A stretch of 64,000 bases of DNA from a bacterium (GTDB lineage: Bacteria; Cyanobacteriota; Sericytochromatia; S15B-MN24; UBA4093): positions 355,001-419,000 of the forward strand of contig JAGIBK010000002.1 in assembly GCA_017744355.1 (NCBI GenBank), read 5' to 3'. The translations under genes were made by a program, and so were the position numbers. The notes beneath the pieces are model-generated. The model saw nothing but the letters and a program-made list of their open reading frames with translations, had not been told where the DNA came from and did no database searches. Shown one piece after another: positions 14,750 to 25,257 of the stretch. The first letter of the stretch is position 1. The number at the start of each line of letters is the position of its first letter.

Positions 14750-16612
14750 ATGGCAGACAACTTGCGGCTCAACACCACGCGCCCGGGCACCGGCCGTCTC
14801 GGTCCGCTCACGCCCTCGGCCGCGCCTGAGCAGGCCGCGGGGGTGCAGGCGAGCCCTGAGCCGAGCGTCGTCAAGAAGGCCAAGACCGACACCCTGCGCC
14901 TCAGCACCGAGGCAGCGGGCGCGACCGGCCCCCTCGACCCGACCAAGCTGAACGACATGGCCAAGGCCGTCGGCGCCGTGCAGAATGAGCGCCAGCAGGT
15001 TTCCGACTTCCAGGCGCGCATCAATTCCATGGTGCCGGGTGGGGTTCGCTTCGAAACCAAGGACGGCGCCAACTGGACCTCGGGCGAGATGAAGAACCTG
15101 CTCGATGTGGTCGAGAGCATGTCGCCCGGCGATCGCCAGGCTCTCTCGGGCCTCAACTTCGTCCGCACCGGCCAGATCGACACCGCTGCGGGCGGGGATG
15201 CGGCCGTTGCGAAGCACTTCGGCAAGGAACTCGGCGACGTGGCGGGTCAGAGCGCCATGGCCAGCGCCAAGATGGGTGACAGCGAGCCCAAGGGCTTCAT
15301 GGCCCAGGTCAAGAACTTCGTCCTGCACTCGGCGGACGTCCTGGAAGGCATCCCCGTCCTGCGCTTCATCGGCAAGAGCCTCAAGGCCATGTTCGGCCAG
15401 GAGGCCCCCGAGCGCGCCATCGTGCTCGGCAACTCGGGCTCGCTTGTTTCCAAGAACCTGTGGGCCCACGAGATCGGGCACCAGGTGCAGATGGTCAACC
15501 GCGGCTGGAACCCCGAAAAGATCGCGGAGTTCGCCAAGCTTTCGGGCTGGACTGAGAACTATGGCGACGGCAAGACCCATGTCGCCGACGGGGTGGATAA
15601 CCGCACGGGCGAGAAGCTGCTCTTCGACGAGCAGGTCCTCAAGGCGGGCAGGACGGACAACTTCGTCTCCAAGTACGCCATGACCAACCCGACCGAGGAC
15701 TTCGCCGAGTCGTACCAGGCTTTCCTGAACGATCCCAAGAAGCTCATGCAGGTCGCCCCCGAGAAGTTCCTGTACATCAACGCCCAGTCCCAGCGCTACG
15801 GCGCAAGCGAGATCAAGGGCTTCGCCCAGCAGACGGGCCAGGACCTGGAGGCGGTCGCGACCGACCTCATGCTCAACTCGGGCCTCAAGCAGGGGACTCT
15901 CACGTCGATCCTCGGGGTCAACGGCCTGAGCGCCGACAAGGGCGCCATGGTCTCCGAGGCCGCCTCCCAGCTTGCCTCGGGTGATGCGCTCAGCCAGGCC
16001 TGGGCCAAGATCGCCCTCGATGCCAAGGATGCGGGCGCAGCCTCGCGCCTCATCGCCAATCCTGAGGAGGCGCTTGGGGGGCTTTGGGGCAAGCTCGGCG
16101 CTGACGAGCAGGCGCTTTTCAAGGACACGGCCTTCATGCAGGCGCGCATTTCCGAGCTGCAGGGCGGGACGGCCAGCTTCCGCTCGTCGGCGGGCGCTAC
16201 CCAGAACGAAGCCCACCGTCGTGCCATCGGCGATCTGGTGAACGGCTTGCTGAAGGACCCTGCTTTCGCCCAGGGGCTGGGTGCGAATCCCGGCCAGGCT
16301 TTGGCGGCGTCCGGGCTCACGACCCGCCTTTCGCCCGAGGTGGCCGAGGCCTTCACGGCCAACCCCCAGGCGGCCTCCAAGCTCACCGATGAATTGATGC
16401 GTCTGATGGCCAGAGCCGGTTCCGAGGAGCGGGTTCGCTTCGAGCAGAACCTGGATCGCGCCCTGGTCCAGTTGGGCCCCGAGCACTTCTCGGCCTTCGC
16501 GATGGCCCTCAACAACAAGGAGAAGCCCGGCCTCGCCGCGTCGATGCTGCGTCAGGTCCTTGAGACGGGAAGCCCGGTCTATCAGGGCGGTGGAGATCCC
16601 CCCGGCTGCTAG
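14750..16612 (+). CDS. HEIGH zinc metallopeptidase-like protein, no signal peptide
   Basis: A 620-residue protein with a putative zinc site HEIGH at 240-244 and a downstream EDFAE (316-320) preceded by KYAMTNPT. This layout is that of gluzincins of the anthrax lethal factor/Pro-Pro endopeptidase type, where the second Glu is the third ligand. Two short related segments, LRLNT...GPL and LRLST...GPL, occur in the low-complexity N-terminus (4-63). Residues about 350-600 are Ala-rich and helical, without a recognised domain. No signal peptide or TM. ATG at 14750 follows GGAGG. Target and delivery route are unknown. Confidence 0.75.
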   Translation: MADNLRLNTTRPGTGRLGPLTPSAAPEQAAGVQASPEPSVVKKAKTDTLRLSTEAAGATGPLDPTKLNDMAKAVGAVQNERQQVSDFQARINSMVPGGVRFETKDGANWTSGEMKNLLDVVESMSPGDRQALSGLNFVRTGQIDTAAGGDAAVAKHFGKELGDVAGQSAMASAKMGDSEPKGFMAQVKNFVLHSADVLEGIPVLRFIGKSLKAMFGQEAPERAIVLGNSGSLVSKNLWAHEIGHQVQMVNRGWNPEKIAEFAKLSGWTENYGDGKTHVADGVDNRTGEKLLFDEQVLKAGRTDNFVSKYAMTNPTEDFAESYQAFLNDPKKLMQVAPEKFLYINAQSQRYGASEIKGFAQQTGQDLEAVATDLMLNSGLKQGTLTSILGVNGLSADKGAMVSEAASQLASGDALSQAWAKIALDAKDAGAASRLIANPEEALGGLWGKLGADEQALFKDTAFMQARISELQGGTASFRSSAGATQNEAHRRAIGDLVNGLLKDPAFAQGLGANPGQALAASGLTTRLSPEVAEAFTANPQAASKLTDELMRLMARAGSEERVRFEQNLDRALVQLGPEHFSAFAMALNNKEKPGLAASMLRQVLETGSPVYQGGGDPPGC

Positions 16613-16642
16613 CGCCCGCAGCCGTTTCATCTTCAAGGACCC

Positions 16643-17608
16643 GTGGTGAACCCGACCTCTCGCGACGCCCTCGACGCTCTGTATCGTTACCTCGAAACCC
16701 AGCAGGCTCCTGAGAGCCTGCTGGGTTTGCAGCGTGCCGTGCTGAGCAAAGCGGAGCGCGCCCTGGCGAGTACCGGCCAGTGGACGGTGCTCGACTATCC
16801 GCTGGCACTCGCTCGAGCGCTCGGCGTCCCCGCTGAGGCCGCGCTGCCGGTGGCGGGAGCCTGTGCCCTTTTCTACGCCTTCGCGGACGTCACCGACGAC
16901 GCGCAGGACCATGACCTGGCCCCGAGCCCCTGGGACGCTTGGGGGTGGGAGCAAGCGGTCAATACCGGTACCGCGCTGCTGTTCGCTTCGTTGCGTTCGC
17001 TCGAGGAGCGCCTTCCGGTCGAGGTCGCAGCGCAGGCGTCTGCCGTGCTCGTACGGGCCGGGCTCGAGATGTCGTATGGGCAGCACATGGATCTCATCGG
17101 CCTGGCAGCCGAGAGGGCAGGGCTTGCCGACTACATGCTTGCGATCGAGCGAAAGTCGGGGGCGTCCTTCGGGGCTTACGCTGAACTCGTCGCGATCGCC
17201 GGCGGCCTTGAGCCGGCGCGCGTTGCCGCCTACCGTGCGTTCGGGCGCGCCCTCGGAACCCTGTACCAGATGATGAACGACACCCACGAACTCTGGGGCA
17301 TGGCGCTCTGCCCGGATTTCGTCAATCGTCGAAGGGCCCTGCCTTTCGTCCTGGCCTTCGAGCAACTGAGCGAGGAGGCCCTCATCCGGTTCCGCCGCCT
17401 TCTCGAGGGTCCGGCGGATTGGGAGCATCAGGCGGAGCTGGTCGCCTTGCTCGAAGCGGCGGGCATCAAGTCGTACTTGACCATGCGCATCGAGCTCCAA
17501 AGGCGCCGGGCCCTCGATCTCGCAACCCAGCTCGGCATCGGCGCCGAACCCTACCTCGCGGGCATGCTCGCGTCACCTGCCTTCCCCACGGCCCCCGTGG
17601 CCATCTGA
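16643..17608 (+). CDS. class I terpenoid-synthase-fold protein (ComQ/prenyl-synthase-like)
   Basis: A 321-residue all-helical protein that looks like the isoprenoid synthase fold. The first aspartate-rich motif is present (DVTDDAQDHD, about residues 79-88), followed by GQHMDL. In place of the second DDxxD there is MMNDTHE. This half-degenerate pattern occurs in distant prenyltransferases such as ComQ, which isoprenylates a quorum peptide; no candidate peptide gene is adjacent. Classical polyprenyl synthase activity is doubtful. GTG at 16643 after AAGGAC; a second GTG follows immediately. Next gene begins 4 bases downstream. Confidence 0.6.
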   Translation: MVNPTSRDALDALYRYLETQQAPESLLGLQRAVLSKAERALASTGQWTVLDYPLALARALGVPAEAALPVAGACALFYAFADVTDDAQDHDLAPSPWDAWGWEQAVNTGTALLFASLRSLEERLPVEVAAQASAVLVRAGLEMSYGQHMDLIGLAAERAGLADYMLAIERKSGASFGAYAELVAIAGGLEPARVAAYRAFGRALGTLYQMMNDTHELWGMALCPDFVNRRRALPFVLAFEQLSEEALIRFRRLLEGPADWEHQAELVALLEAAGIKSYLTMRIELQRRRALDLATQLGIGAEPYLAGMLASPAFPTAPVAI

Positions 17609-17612
17609 TTCC

Positions 17613-20165
17613 ATGTCTGGAGCTCGCGCGATGCCCACTCAGAAACATCTGGCGTCCCTCACCCTCTCCGCGCTCGCCATCGCATGCTTCGTCGCCTGGT
17701 GCGTGGCGGTGATGGGGTCGCTTCAACTCATCAACAAGCCTTTCCCGGGCTTCCGCTTCGAACCGACGCTGACGGTGTCGGCGGTCAACGAGCCGACCTG
17801 GACGGGCATCAAGGCGAAGCTCCAGCAGTACGATCGCCTGCTGCGCGTCGACGGCCACGACCTGCGCACGGCGGGTGACCTGACGGCTTACGTCCACTCC
17901 AAGCCGATCGGGACGCCGCTCGAGTACGAGCTCGTTCGAGAGAAGCGTACGATCAAGGTCACCGTGCCTTCGCAGGCCTTCGGCTGGAGCGACTGGTTCA
18001 AGAGCTTCATGCCGTTGTTCCTGGTGAGCTTCCTGCATTTGCTGGTGGGGGCGGTGGCCTTCTGGATGAAGCCGCGCCACCTCACCTCGCAGGTGCACCT
18101 GCTCATGAACGTGGCGATCTGCCTGTTCTGCGCGCTGAACAATGACTACGACTCCGGGCGCTTCTTCGCCCCGGTCTACCTCTTCTCCTACTCTTTCCTC
18201 GGTAGTACCTTCCTCCACCTGGGGATGGTCTTCCCGGAGCCCGGGCATTGGTTGAAGCGCCGCCCCTGGCTCAACGCCCTGTTCTACCTCCCGATGCTGG
18301 GGTTGACCGGGCTGTGGCTCTCGGTCTTCAAGCCCGAGGGGCAGCTCGTCAATCCGGAGGCGATGGATCAGCACTTCTCCTGGCAGGACACCTCGCTCAT
18401 GTGGGTGATGGTCGGCCTGCTGGTCCTGATTGCCAGCATCCTTTTCCACGTCTTCAAGGGCAAGACGCCGCTTGCGAAGCAGCAGGCCAAGGTGGCGCTC
18501 TTCGGGGCGACGGTCGCCTACTTCCCGGGGGCCGTCTTCTGGATCGTGCCGTACTTGGCGGGCAACACATCGCTCGATGGGTCCGGGCTGCTCGTCAACC
18601 TCTCTTTTGCCTGCTTCGTCTTCTTCCCCCTCTCGATTGCCTACGCCGTCGTGCGTCACAAGATGTTCGACATCGACCTGGTCATCAAGCGGACCATGGT
18701 CTATGCCGTCGTGGTGGCGGCCCTGTCCGGCGTCTACTTCATCACCATCGCTGCGATTCGGTGGGCGATCGAGCATTTGATCGGCTCGGCGGGCAATACG
18801 ACGGGCAACATCCTCGCGACGGCCTTCGTCGCGCTCGCCTTCGTGCCCGTCCGTAACCGCACCCAGGCGATCATCGACAAGCTCTTCTACCGGAACCGCT
18901 ACGACTTCCGCGCGGTGCTGAGCGACTACACCCGCTTCACCAAGGAGAACCCCGAGCTGGAGGCGGTCCTCGACAAGTTCGTCGAGGTGGTGGACCAGAC
19001 GGTGCATCCGCGGCACATGTCGATCATGATCCGGGACCCCAAGTCGAAGAACCTGCACGTCTACAAGACGAGTGGCCTTTCGATCTTCCCGGAGGACTTC
19101 GCCATCCCGGCCAACGCGCCCGAGATCGGTGAGCTGAGCAAGGCGCGCCGCACGGGGCTCAAGCCTTCGAAGGCGACCACCCGCCAGCTCTCCCACATGG
19201 ATGCGCTGGGGATCGCCTTCTGCGTGCCGCTCGAGATCAAGGGCGAGATCCTCGGGATGGTCAACGTCGGCCAGAAGCTCTCGGAGCTCGACTACACCGC
19301 CGAGGACCAGGGGCTGCTCATGAACATGGGCCAGCAACTGGCGAGCGTCATCCGTATCCACGAGATGACCAAGGCCGAGGTCAATCGTGCGCGCCTGGAT
19401 GCGGAGCTCGAGACTGCACGCAGCATTCAGGCCTCCTTGCTGCCGACCGCCGCCCCGGCGCCGGCGGGCCTCGAAGTCATGGGGTCGTCGGATTCGGCCT
19501 ACGAGTTCGGCGGTGACTACTACGACCTGGTCACCCTGCATGACGGCCAGCTGCGCGTGGTGGTCGGCGACGTGGCGGGCAAGGGCGTTCAGGCCGCGAT
19601 GGTCATGGCCATGGCCAAGAGCTGCTTCTTCAACCAGGTGCGGGTCGATCCCGATCTACCCACCGTCATGAAGGCCATCAACCAGATGATCGTCGAGACC
19701 ATCGACGACAAGAAGCACCGCAAGACCACCCTCATCTATGGCGCCATCGACCCGGTGGCCAAGACGCTGCGCTATACCTGCGCGGGTCACCAGCCCCCCC
19801 ACTACTACAACGCCGAGACCGGCAAGGTCGAAGAGTTGGCGATTCCGGGCTCGTTCCCGTTCGGTGCCTCCAAGCTGGCCAAGTACCAGGAGATCGAGGT
19901 GCCCCTGCATGCGGGCGACGTGCTCGTCTTCTACACCGACGGCGTGACCGAGGCCGAGAACCCCGATCACGAGATGTTCTACCGCATCGAGGATGGGCCG
20001 GACGGCGAGGAGGTCGTGTACGACAACCTCAAGGACATCCTGGAAGCCCATCACCACGCAAGCGCTCAGGAGATCCATCGCCAGATCCTCAAGGCCGTGA
20101 GCGCCTGGGTCGACGGGGGCCCTCAGGGCGACGACATCACCCTCGTGGTGGTCAAGGTCCAGTAG
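17613..20165 (+). CDS. membrane PP2C (SpoIIE/RsbU-type) phosphatase with PDZ-like and GAF-like regions
   Basis: An 850-residue protein. It has one TM (about 15-37), an extracytoplasmic PDZ-like segment (about 60-120, DRLLRVDGHDLRTAGDL), then about eight TM helices (130-415). A GAF-like region follows (about 450-600), a coiled-coil linker with LETARSIQASLLP, and a C-terminal PP2C phosphatase (640-850). Metal-binding aspartates are seen in FGGDYYDL, VVGDVAGKG, YTDGVTEAEN and GDDITLVVVK. Such phosphatases dephosphorylate anti-anti-sigma factors in partner switching, but no STAS or anti-sigma kinase gene is nearby. A terminator follows. Confidence 0.9.
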   Translation: MSGARAMPTQKHLASLTLSALAIACFVAWCVAVMGSLQLINKPFPGFRFEPTLTVSAVNEPTWTGIKAKLQQYDRLLRVDGHDLRTAGDLTAYVHSKPIGTPLEYELVREKRTIKVTVPSQAFGWSDWFKSFMPLFLVSFLHLLVGAVAFWMKPRHLTSQVHLLMNVAICLFCALNNDYDSGRFFAPVYLFSYSFLGSTFLHLGMVFPEPGHWLKRRPWLNALFYLPMLGLTGLWLSVFKPEGQLVNPEAMDQHFSWQDTSLMWVMVGLLVLIASILFHVFKGKTPLAKQQAKVALFGATVAYFPGAVFWIVPYLAGNTSLDGSGLLVNLSFACFVFFPLSIAYAVVRHKMFDIDLVIKRTMVYAVVVAALSGVYFITIAAIRWAIEHLIGSAGNTTGNILATAFVALAFVPVRNRTQAIIDKLFYRNRYDFRAVLSDYTRFTKENPELEAVLDKFVEVVDQTVHPRHMSIMIRDPKSKNLHVYKTSGLSIFPEDFAIPANAPEIGELSKARRTGLKPSKATTRQLSHMDALGIAFCVPLEIKGEILGMVNVGQKLSELDYTAEDQGLLMNMGQQLASVIRIHEMTKAEVNRARLDAELETARSIQASLLPTAAPAPAGLEVMGSSDSAYEFGGDYYDLVTLHDGQLRVVVGDVAGKGVQAAMVMAMAKSCFFNQVRVDPDLPTVMKAINQMIVETIDDKKHRKTTLIYGAIDPVAKTLRYTCAGHQPPHYYNAETGKVEELAIPGSFPFGASKLAKYQEIEVPLHAGDVLVFYTDGVTEAENPDHEMFYRIEDGPDGEEVVYDNLKDILEAHHHASAQEIHRQILKAVSAWVDGGPQGDDITLVVVKVQ

Positions 20166-20175
20166 CCAAGAACAG

Positions 20176-20206
20176 CGAACCCCCCGGCCATCGGCCGGGG
20201 GGTTCG
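20176..20206. terminator. terminator after PP2C gene
   Basis: Perfect 14-bp GC-rich stem (20176-20189 with 20193-20206), 3-base loop. It begins 11 bases after the phosphatase stop. The roughly 225 bases from here to lexA hold no feature I can support. Confidence 0.8.
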
Positions 20207-20431
20207 TGCTGAGACCGGAAGTTGCTACACCTGTGCGGCTTTGGCCTCGTGCGAATCATGCGCTGTCGCCTGCGCGGCTCCGGTGCGCGATCTTGTTCGT
20301 CAAGTCGGGCGCGTCGTGTTCCACTCTGACACTCGTGCCGGTCTCACCACCCTCGCTAACAGCGTCCAACGAATTCGTTAAACGCTCTCAGGATACGCCG
20401 CGCACCGGGGGCGTCAACGGCTCGTCGCGCG

Positions 20432-21076
20432 TCAGTGGACCTCTTGGCGAACAACGCCGATCACACGGCCCTGGACCTGGACGCGATCGACGAAGATGGG
20501 GGCCATGGTCGCGTTGGCCGGCTGGAGGCGGTAGCCGCCGCGCTCCTTGTAGATGCGCTTGAGGGTGGCCTCGCCGGTCTCGAGCAGGGCCACGACGATC
20601 TCGCCGTCCCGGGCCGTGGCCTGGGGCTTCACGATCACCATGTCGCCCGGCATGATGTGGTCTTCGATCATGCTCTCGCCCGTGACCTCGAGAACGAAGT
20701 TGCCGTTGGTCGCCCACAGGCCCTTGAGGTCGAGGGTCTCGGTGGCGTCCTCGATGGCCTCGATGGGCGAGCCCGCGGCGATGCGACCCGCGATGGGCAG
20801 GCGCGCGGTCTCGGTGGCGTCCTCGCGAACGAGCGTGGCCACGGGGGCCGCCGGGCCCATGTCCAGGACCTGGATGGCGCGGTTCTTGCCCTTGTCCCAG
20901 CGGATCAGGCCGCGCTCGGCGAGGCCCGTCAGGTGGTAGTGGATGGTCGAGGTCGAGTGCACCCCGAGGGCCTCGACGATCTCGCGGATCGAGGGGACGT
21001 AGCCCCGCTCGGTGATTGAGCGGCGCAAAAAGTCGAGGACCTCTTGCTGGCGCTTTGGCAGCTTGGTTTCGGACAT
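20432..21076 (-). CDS. lexA: LexA SOS repressor
   Basis: A 214-residue repressor of DNA-damage genes. The N-terminal winged helix (1-65, KRQQEVLDFLRRSITERGYVP and the recognition helix region STSTIHYHL) is followed by the S24 self-cleavage domain. The cleavage bond is Ala101-Gly102 in RIAAGSP; the catalytic dyad is Ser135 (GESM) and Lys173 (ATLKR). The ATG at 21076 is chosen for its GGAGGGG SD and family-typical start; the frame extends upstream without support. A candidate operator lies about 30 bases upstream, fitting autoregulation. Confidence 0.97.
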   Translation of the reverse strand: MSETKLPKRQQEVLDFLRRSITERGYVPSIREIVEALGVHSTSTIHYHLTGLAERGLIRWDKGKNRAIQVLDMGPAAPVATLVREDATETARLPIAGRIAAGSPIEAIEDATETLDLKGLWATNGNFVLEVTGESMIEDHIMPGDMVIVKPQATARDGEIVVALLETGEATLKRIYKERGGYRLQPANATMAPIFVDRVQVQGRVIGVVRQEVH

Positions 21077-21102
21077 GGCCCCTCCGCAAAGATGAAACAT
21101 AG

Positions 21103-21112
21103 GTTCGAGAAC
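21103..21112. promoter_or_regulatory. candidate LexA operator (GTTC-N2-GAAC)
   Basis: A short inverted repeat GTTCGAGAAC about 27 bases before lexA. Half-site letters match LexA boxes, but arrangement differs from the Bacillus (GAAC-N4-GTTC) and alphaproteobacterial (GTTC-N7-GTTC) sites. No second copy was seen before uvrB. Confidence 0.4.
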
Positions 21113-21193
21113 TTCTAATCTAGAAAAGAAGCGATCGCTTGTCAAGGAGCGGACAATTGTTAACCTTCTTCTAAATCGAGCTTGTCCTCCCTC

Positions 21194-21221
21194 TTGTCAC
21201 CTTCGAAGCCGATCGTATACA
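21194..21221 (+). promoter_or_regulatory. promoter of groES-groEL
   Basis: TTGTCA (21194-21199), 16 bases, TATACA (21216-21221). The predicted start (about 21229) abuts the CIRCE element, the usual layout for HrcA repression. Confidence 0.75.
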
Positions 21222-21231
21222 CTGGGGGCTG

Positions 21232-21258
21232 TTAGCACTCGTTCGATGTGAGTGCTAA
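21232..21258. promoter_or_regulatory. CIRCE operator (HrcA binding site)
   Basis: Perfect match to CIRCE: TTAGCACTC (21232-21240), 9-base spacer, GAGTGCTAA (21250-21258). HrcA binds it to repress chaperonin genes until heat stress. hrcA itself is not in the window. Confidence 0.98.
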
Positions 21259-21302
21259 GCCCTTCAAACTCATTCGTTCACCTTACGAGGAGGTTCAAAA
21301 TC

Positions 21303-21605
21303 ATGGCTACTGCTACCGCGCAGCAGATCCGTCCTCTCGGCGATCGCATCGTCGTGAAGGTCGTCAAGGAAGAGAAGACGGCCGGCGGCATCGTCCTGCC
21401 CGACACCGCCCAGGAAAAGCCCCAGATCGGCGAAGTCATCGCCGTGGGCTCCGGGCGTTTGCTCGACAACGGTGAGCGCGCCAAGATGGAAGTCGCCAAG
21501 GGCAACAAGGTGCTGTTCGCGAAGTACGCCGGCACCGAGGTCAAGCTCGAGGGCGAGACCTATCTCCTGATCAGCGAGAAGGACATCCTCGGCATCGTCG
21601 AGTAG
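21303..21605 (+). CDS. groES: co-chaperonin GroES
   Basis: A 100-residue Hsp10 that caps GroEL. Features: [11 protein letters not shown] at the N-terminus, a mobile loop with [17 protein letters not shown] that docks on GroEL, and [11 protein letters not shown] at the C-terminus. The ATG at 21303 follows GGAGG at 9 bases. The frame is open upstream through the CIRCE element, but that part cannot be coding. First gene of the heat-shock operon. Confidence 0.98.
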   Translation: MATATAQQIRPLGDRIVVKVVKEEKTAGGIVLPDTAQEKPQIGEVIAVGSGRLLDNGERAKMEVAKGNKVLFAKYAGTEVKLEGETYLLISEKDILGIVE

Positions 21606-23312
<1,707 letters not shown>

Positions 23313-23337
23313 GCGCGGCTCAGGCCGACGAACATCC

Positions 23338-23374
23338 GAGGGGGGCGGCGAAAGCTGCCCCCCTCCCCTCTTTT
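23338..23374 (+). terminator. rho-independent terminator of groESL
   Basis: 12-bp GC-rich stem (23338-23349 with 23354-23365, one G-U pair), GAAA loop, then CCCTCTTTT. It begins 25 bases after the groEL stop. Confidence 0.9.
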
Positions 23375-23455
23375 CAGCATGTTGTAGGGTTGGTGTGCTA
23401 CGCTGAGTATCCATCGCTCGGAGGTTTGGGCGACTTGGCGCGAGGACAGGCCGTG

Positions 23456-24922
23456 ATGCATCCGCAACCTATTCAATCCACGTCCTTCATCCAGGTGCTC
23501 GACGATCTCGGAGAGGCGGCCCTCCTCGTCGAGGGGGTGCGCATTCTCAGTGCCAACGACGCTTTTTGCCGGATGAGCGGTTACGCTTCCGAGCACCTGC
23601 TCTCACTTTCCAGCTGCCTGGAGCTCGCCCCGGTCGACGAGAAGCCCTTGCTCGAACTGCGCTGGAAGCAGCGACTCGCGGCGCCAGGGTCGATCAGCCG
23701 CTTCGAAACGCGCATGCGCCATCGCGAGGGGCATGTCATCCATCTGTCGGTGGCGGTCAAGCCGCTGCTGGCGGAAGGGCTGCGCTGCGTGGTGCTCGTC
23801 CGCGACATCACCGAGCAGAAGCGCATCGAGGAGGCCCTGCGACGCGCCAACGAGCAGTTCGCGATCATCCTGGAAGGGGTAGCGGACGGCATCTTCGCGA
23901 TCGATGCTTCGGGGGATCTCATCTACGCCAACGAGGCGGCGCTTCGCTTCTACAACTTTCCGCACGGCAAGGCGAATCTCGCCGAATGGCGAGCGCATCT
24001 GGCCCACCACGTCACGTACTCGGAGATCGATGGACGTCCGATCCCCTTCGAGCGCCTTCCCAGCTTGCGGGCCTTGGCGGGCGAGGTGGTGCCCGAGCAT
24101 GTGATGAACTACGATTTTCGCGAAACAGGAGAGCGCCGTGTCGCCATGGTGAAGGCGACTCCCGCCTTCGACGAGCACGGGCGGGTGCGCTTCGGGATCG
24201 CCATCGTGCACGATCTGACCGAGCGCATGCGCCTCGAGCGCCTCAAGGGCGATTTCCTCAACGCGGTGACCCACGAGCTGCGTACGCCGCTTACCTCGAT
24301 CAAGGCCTACGCCGAGTTCCTCGAAGACGAGTTGCTCGGGCCCCTATCGCCCGAGCAGCATGCCTTTCTCGCGCAGCTTCAGCGCGGTGCCCAGCAGTTG
24401 GAGCTGCTGGTCGACGACTTGTTGGACTACGCGCGGATCGAGGCAGGCGAGTTCGCAGTGCGTCGCCAGCCGTGCGATGCGAGCGCCATCCTGCGCCAGG
24501 TGGGCGAAGCCTTCGACCCCATCGCCAGCGCCCGGGAGCTCTCGTTGACGGTGAGCGCACCGCCCTCGCCCCTGGAGGTCTTGGCGGATCCCAACCGGCT
24601 GGTCCAGATCCTGAACAATCTCTTGAGCAACGCCCTGAAGTTCACGCCGCCGGGCGGCTCGGTCACGTTGTCCCTGAGCCAGAGCGATACCGAGACGACC
24701 TTCGTCGTGGCGGATACAGGGATCGGGATCCTCGCAGAGCACTTGCCCCACCTCTTCGAGAAGTTCTTCCAGGCGGAGAGCTCCCTGACGCGAAGCTACA
24801 AGGGGACCGGGCTCGGCCTGCCCATCACCAAGGCGCTGGTCGAGGCTCACCAGGGCACCATCTCGGTGGCCAGCACACCGGGCGAGGGCGCGACTTTCAC
24901 CGTACACCTGCCGCACTCCTGA
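23456..24922 (+). CDS. PAS-domain sensor histidine kinase
   Basis: A 488-residue soluble hybrid-free kinase. Two PAS domains (about 15-115 and 125-245) precede the HisKA dimerisation domain with phospho-acceptor His in VTHELRTPLTS. The HATPase region carries the N box (NLLSNALKFTPPGG), G1 (DTGIGI) and G2 (GTGLGL). No TM, so it senses a cytosolic cue, perhaps redox or ligand through PAS. No regulator is adjacent; the orphan receiver at 10032 is a possible partner. Start choice: ATG 23456 after GAGGACAGG; an upstream in-frame TTG at 23435 with GGAGG is a fair alternative. Confidence 0.94.
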   Translation: MHPQPIQSTSFIQVLDDLGEAALLVEGVRILSANDAFCRMSGYASEHLLSLSSCLELAPVDEKPLLELRWKQRLAAPGSISRFETRMRHREGHVIHLSVAVKPLLAEGLRCVVLVRDITEQKRIEEALRRANEQFAIILEGVADGIFAIDASGDLIYANEAALRFYNFPHGKANLAEWRAHLAHHVTYSEIDGRPIPFERLPSLRALAGEVVPEHVMNYDFRETGERRVAMVKATPAFDEHGRVRFGIAIVHDLTERMRLERLKGDFLNAVTHELRTPLTSIKAYAEFLEDELLGPLSPEQHAFLAQLQRGAQQLELLVDDLLDYARIEAGEFAVRRQPCDASAILRQVGEAFDPIASARELSLTVSAPPSPLEVLADPNRLVQILNNLLSNALKFTPPGGSVTLSLSQSDTETTFVVADTGIGILAEHLPHLFEKFFQAESSLTRSYKGTGLGLPITKALVEAHQGTISVASTPGEGATFTVHLPHS

Positions 24923-25020
24923 GTCCGTGGACGCGCCCCATGGGGCGGGATATAATGGAGCTGCGAGGCAGCGCGCTCGGTGCGCGGCGCTCGCCCCCTC
25001 CACTTTCAGCGAGGTCTTCC

Positions 25021-25248
25021 ATGCTCAGTCCTACCACCGTTGCCATCGTCGCCATCGGGGCGCTCGTCATCTTCGGCCCCAAGAAGCTCCCCGAGCTGGC
25101 CCGCTCGCTCGGCAAGAGCCTCTCCGAGTTCAAGGCCGGCGCCGAGGAGGCGCAAGACGCCTTCAAGCGCGAGATGAACCGATCACCCGAAGCTCCCAAG
25201 GCCCAGGACGCCGACGCGTCGAGCCAGAAGCCCCGCGAGGACGCGTAG
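25021..25248 (+). CDS. tatA: Sec-independent translocase TatA/E
   Basis: A 75-residue pore-forming component of twin-arginine export of folded proteins. It has a short N-terminal TM (residues 5-20, TVAIVAIGALVIFG), the FGPKKLPEL hinge and an amphipathic helix (LARSLGKSLSEFKAGAEEA), then an acidic, unstructured tail. tatC is not in the window. ATG at 25021 follows GAGGT. uvrB begins 9 bases after its stop, so they may be co-transcribed. Confidence 0.94.
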   Translation: MLSPTTVAIVAIGALVIFGPKKLPELARSLGKSLSEFKAGAEEAQDAFKREMNRSPEAPKAQDADASSQKPREDA

Positions 25249-25257
25249 AGGTACCAG

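Noticed and set aside
14669-17500. Very long open frame on the minus strand opposite the metallopeptidase and terpenoid-fold genes
   Set aside because: Its composition is the mirror of GC-rich codons on the other strand, it has no RBS or recognisable motif, and the plus-strand genes have clear domains and starts.
20207-20431. Possible tRNA or small RNA after the PP2C terminator
   Set aside because: No acceptor stem, T-loop or anticodon arm could be folded on either strand, and no terminator or promoter stands out.
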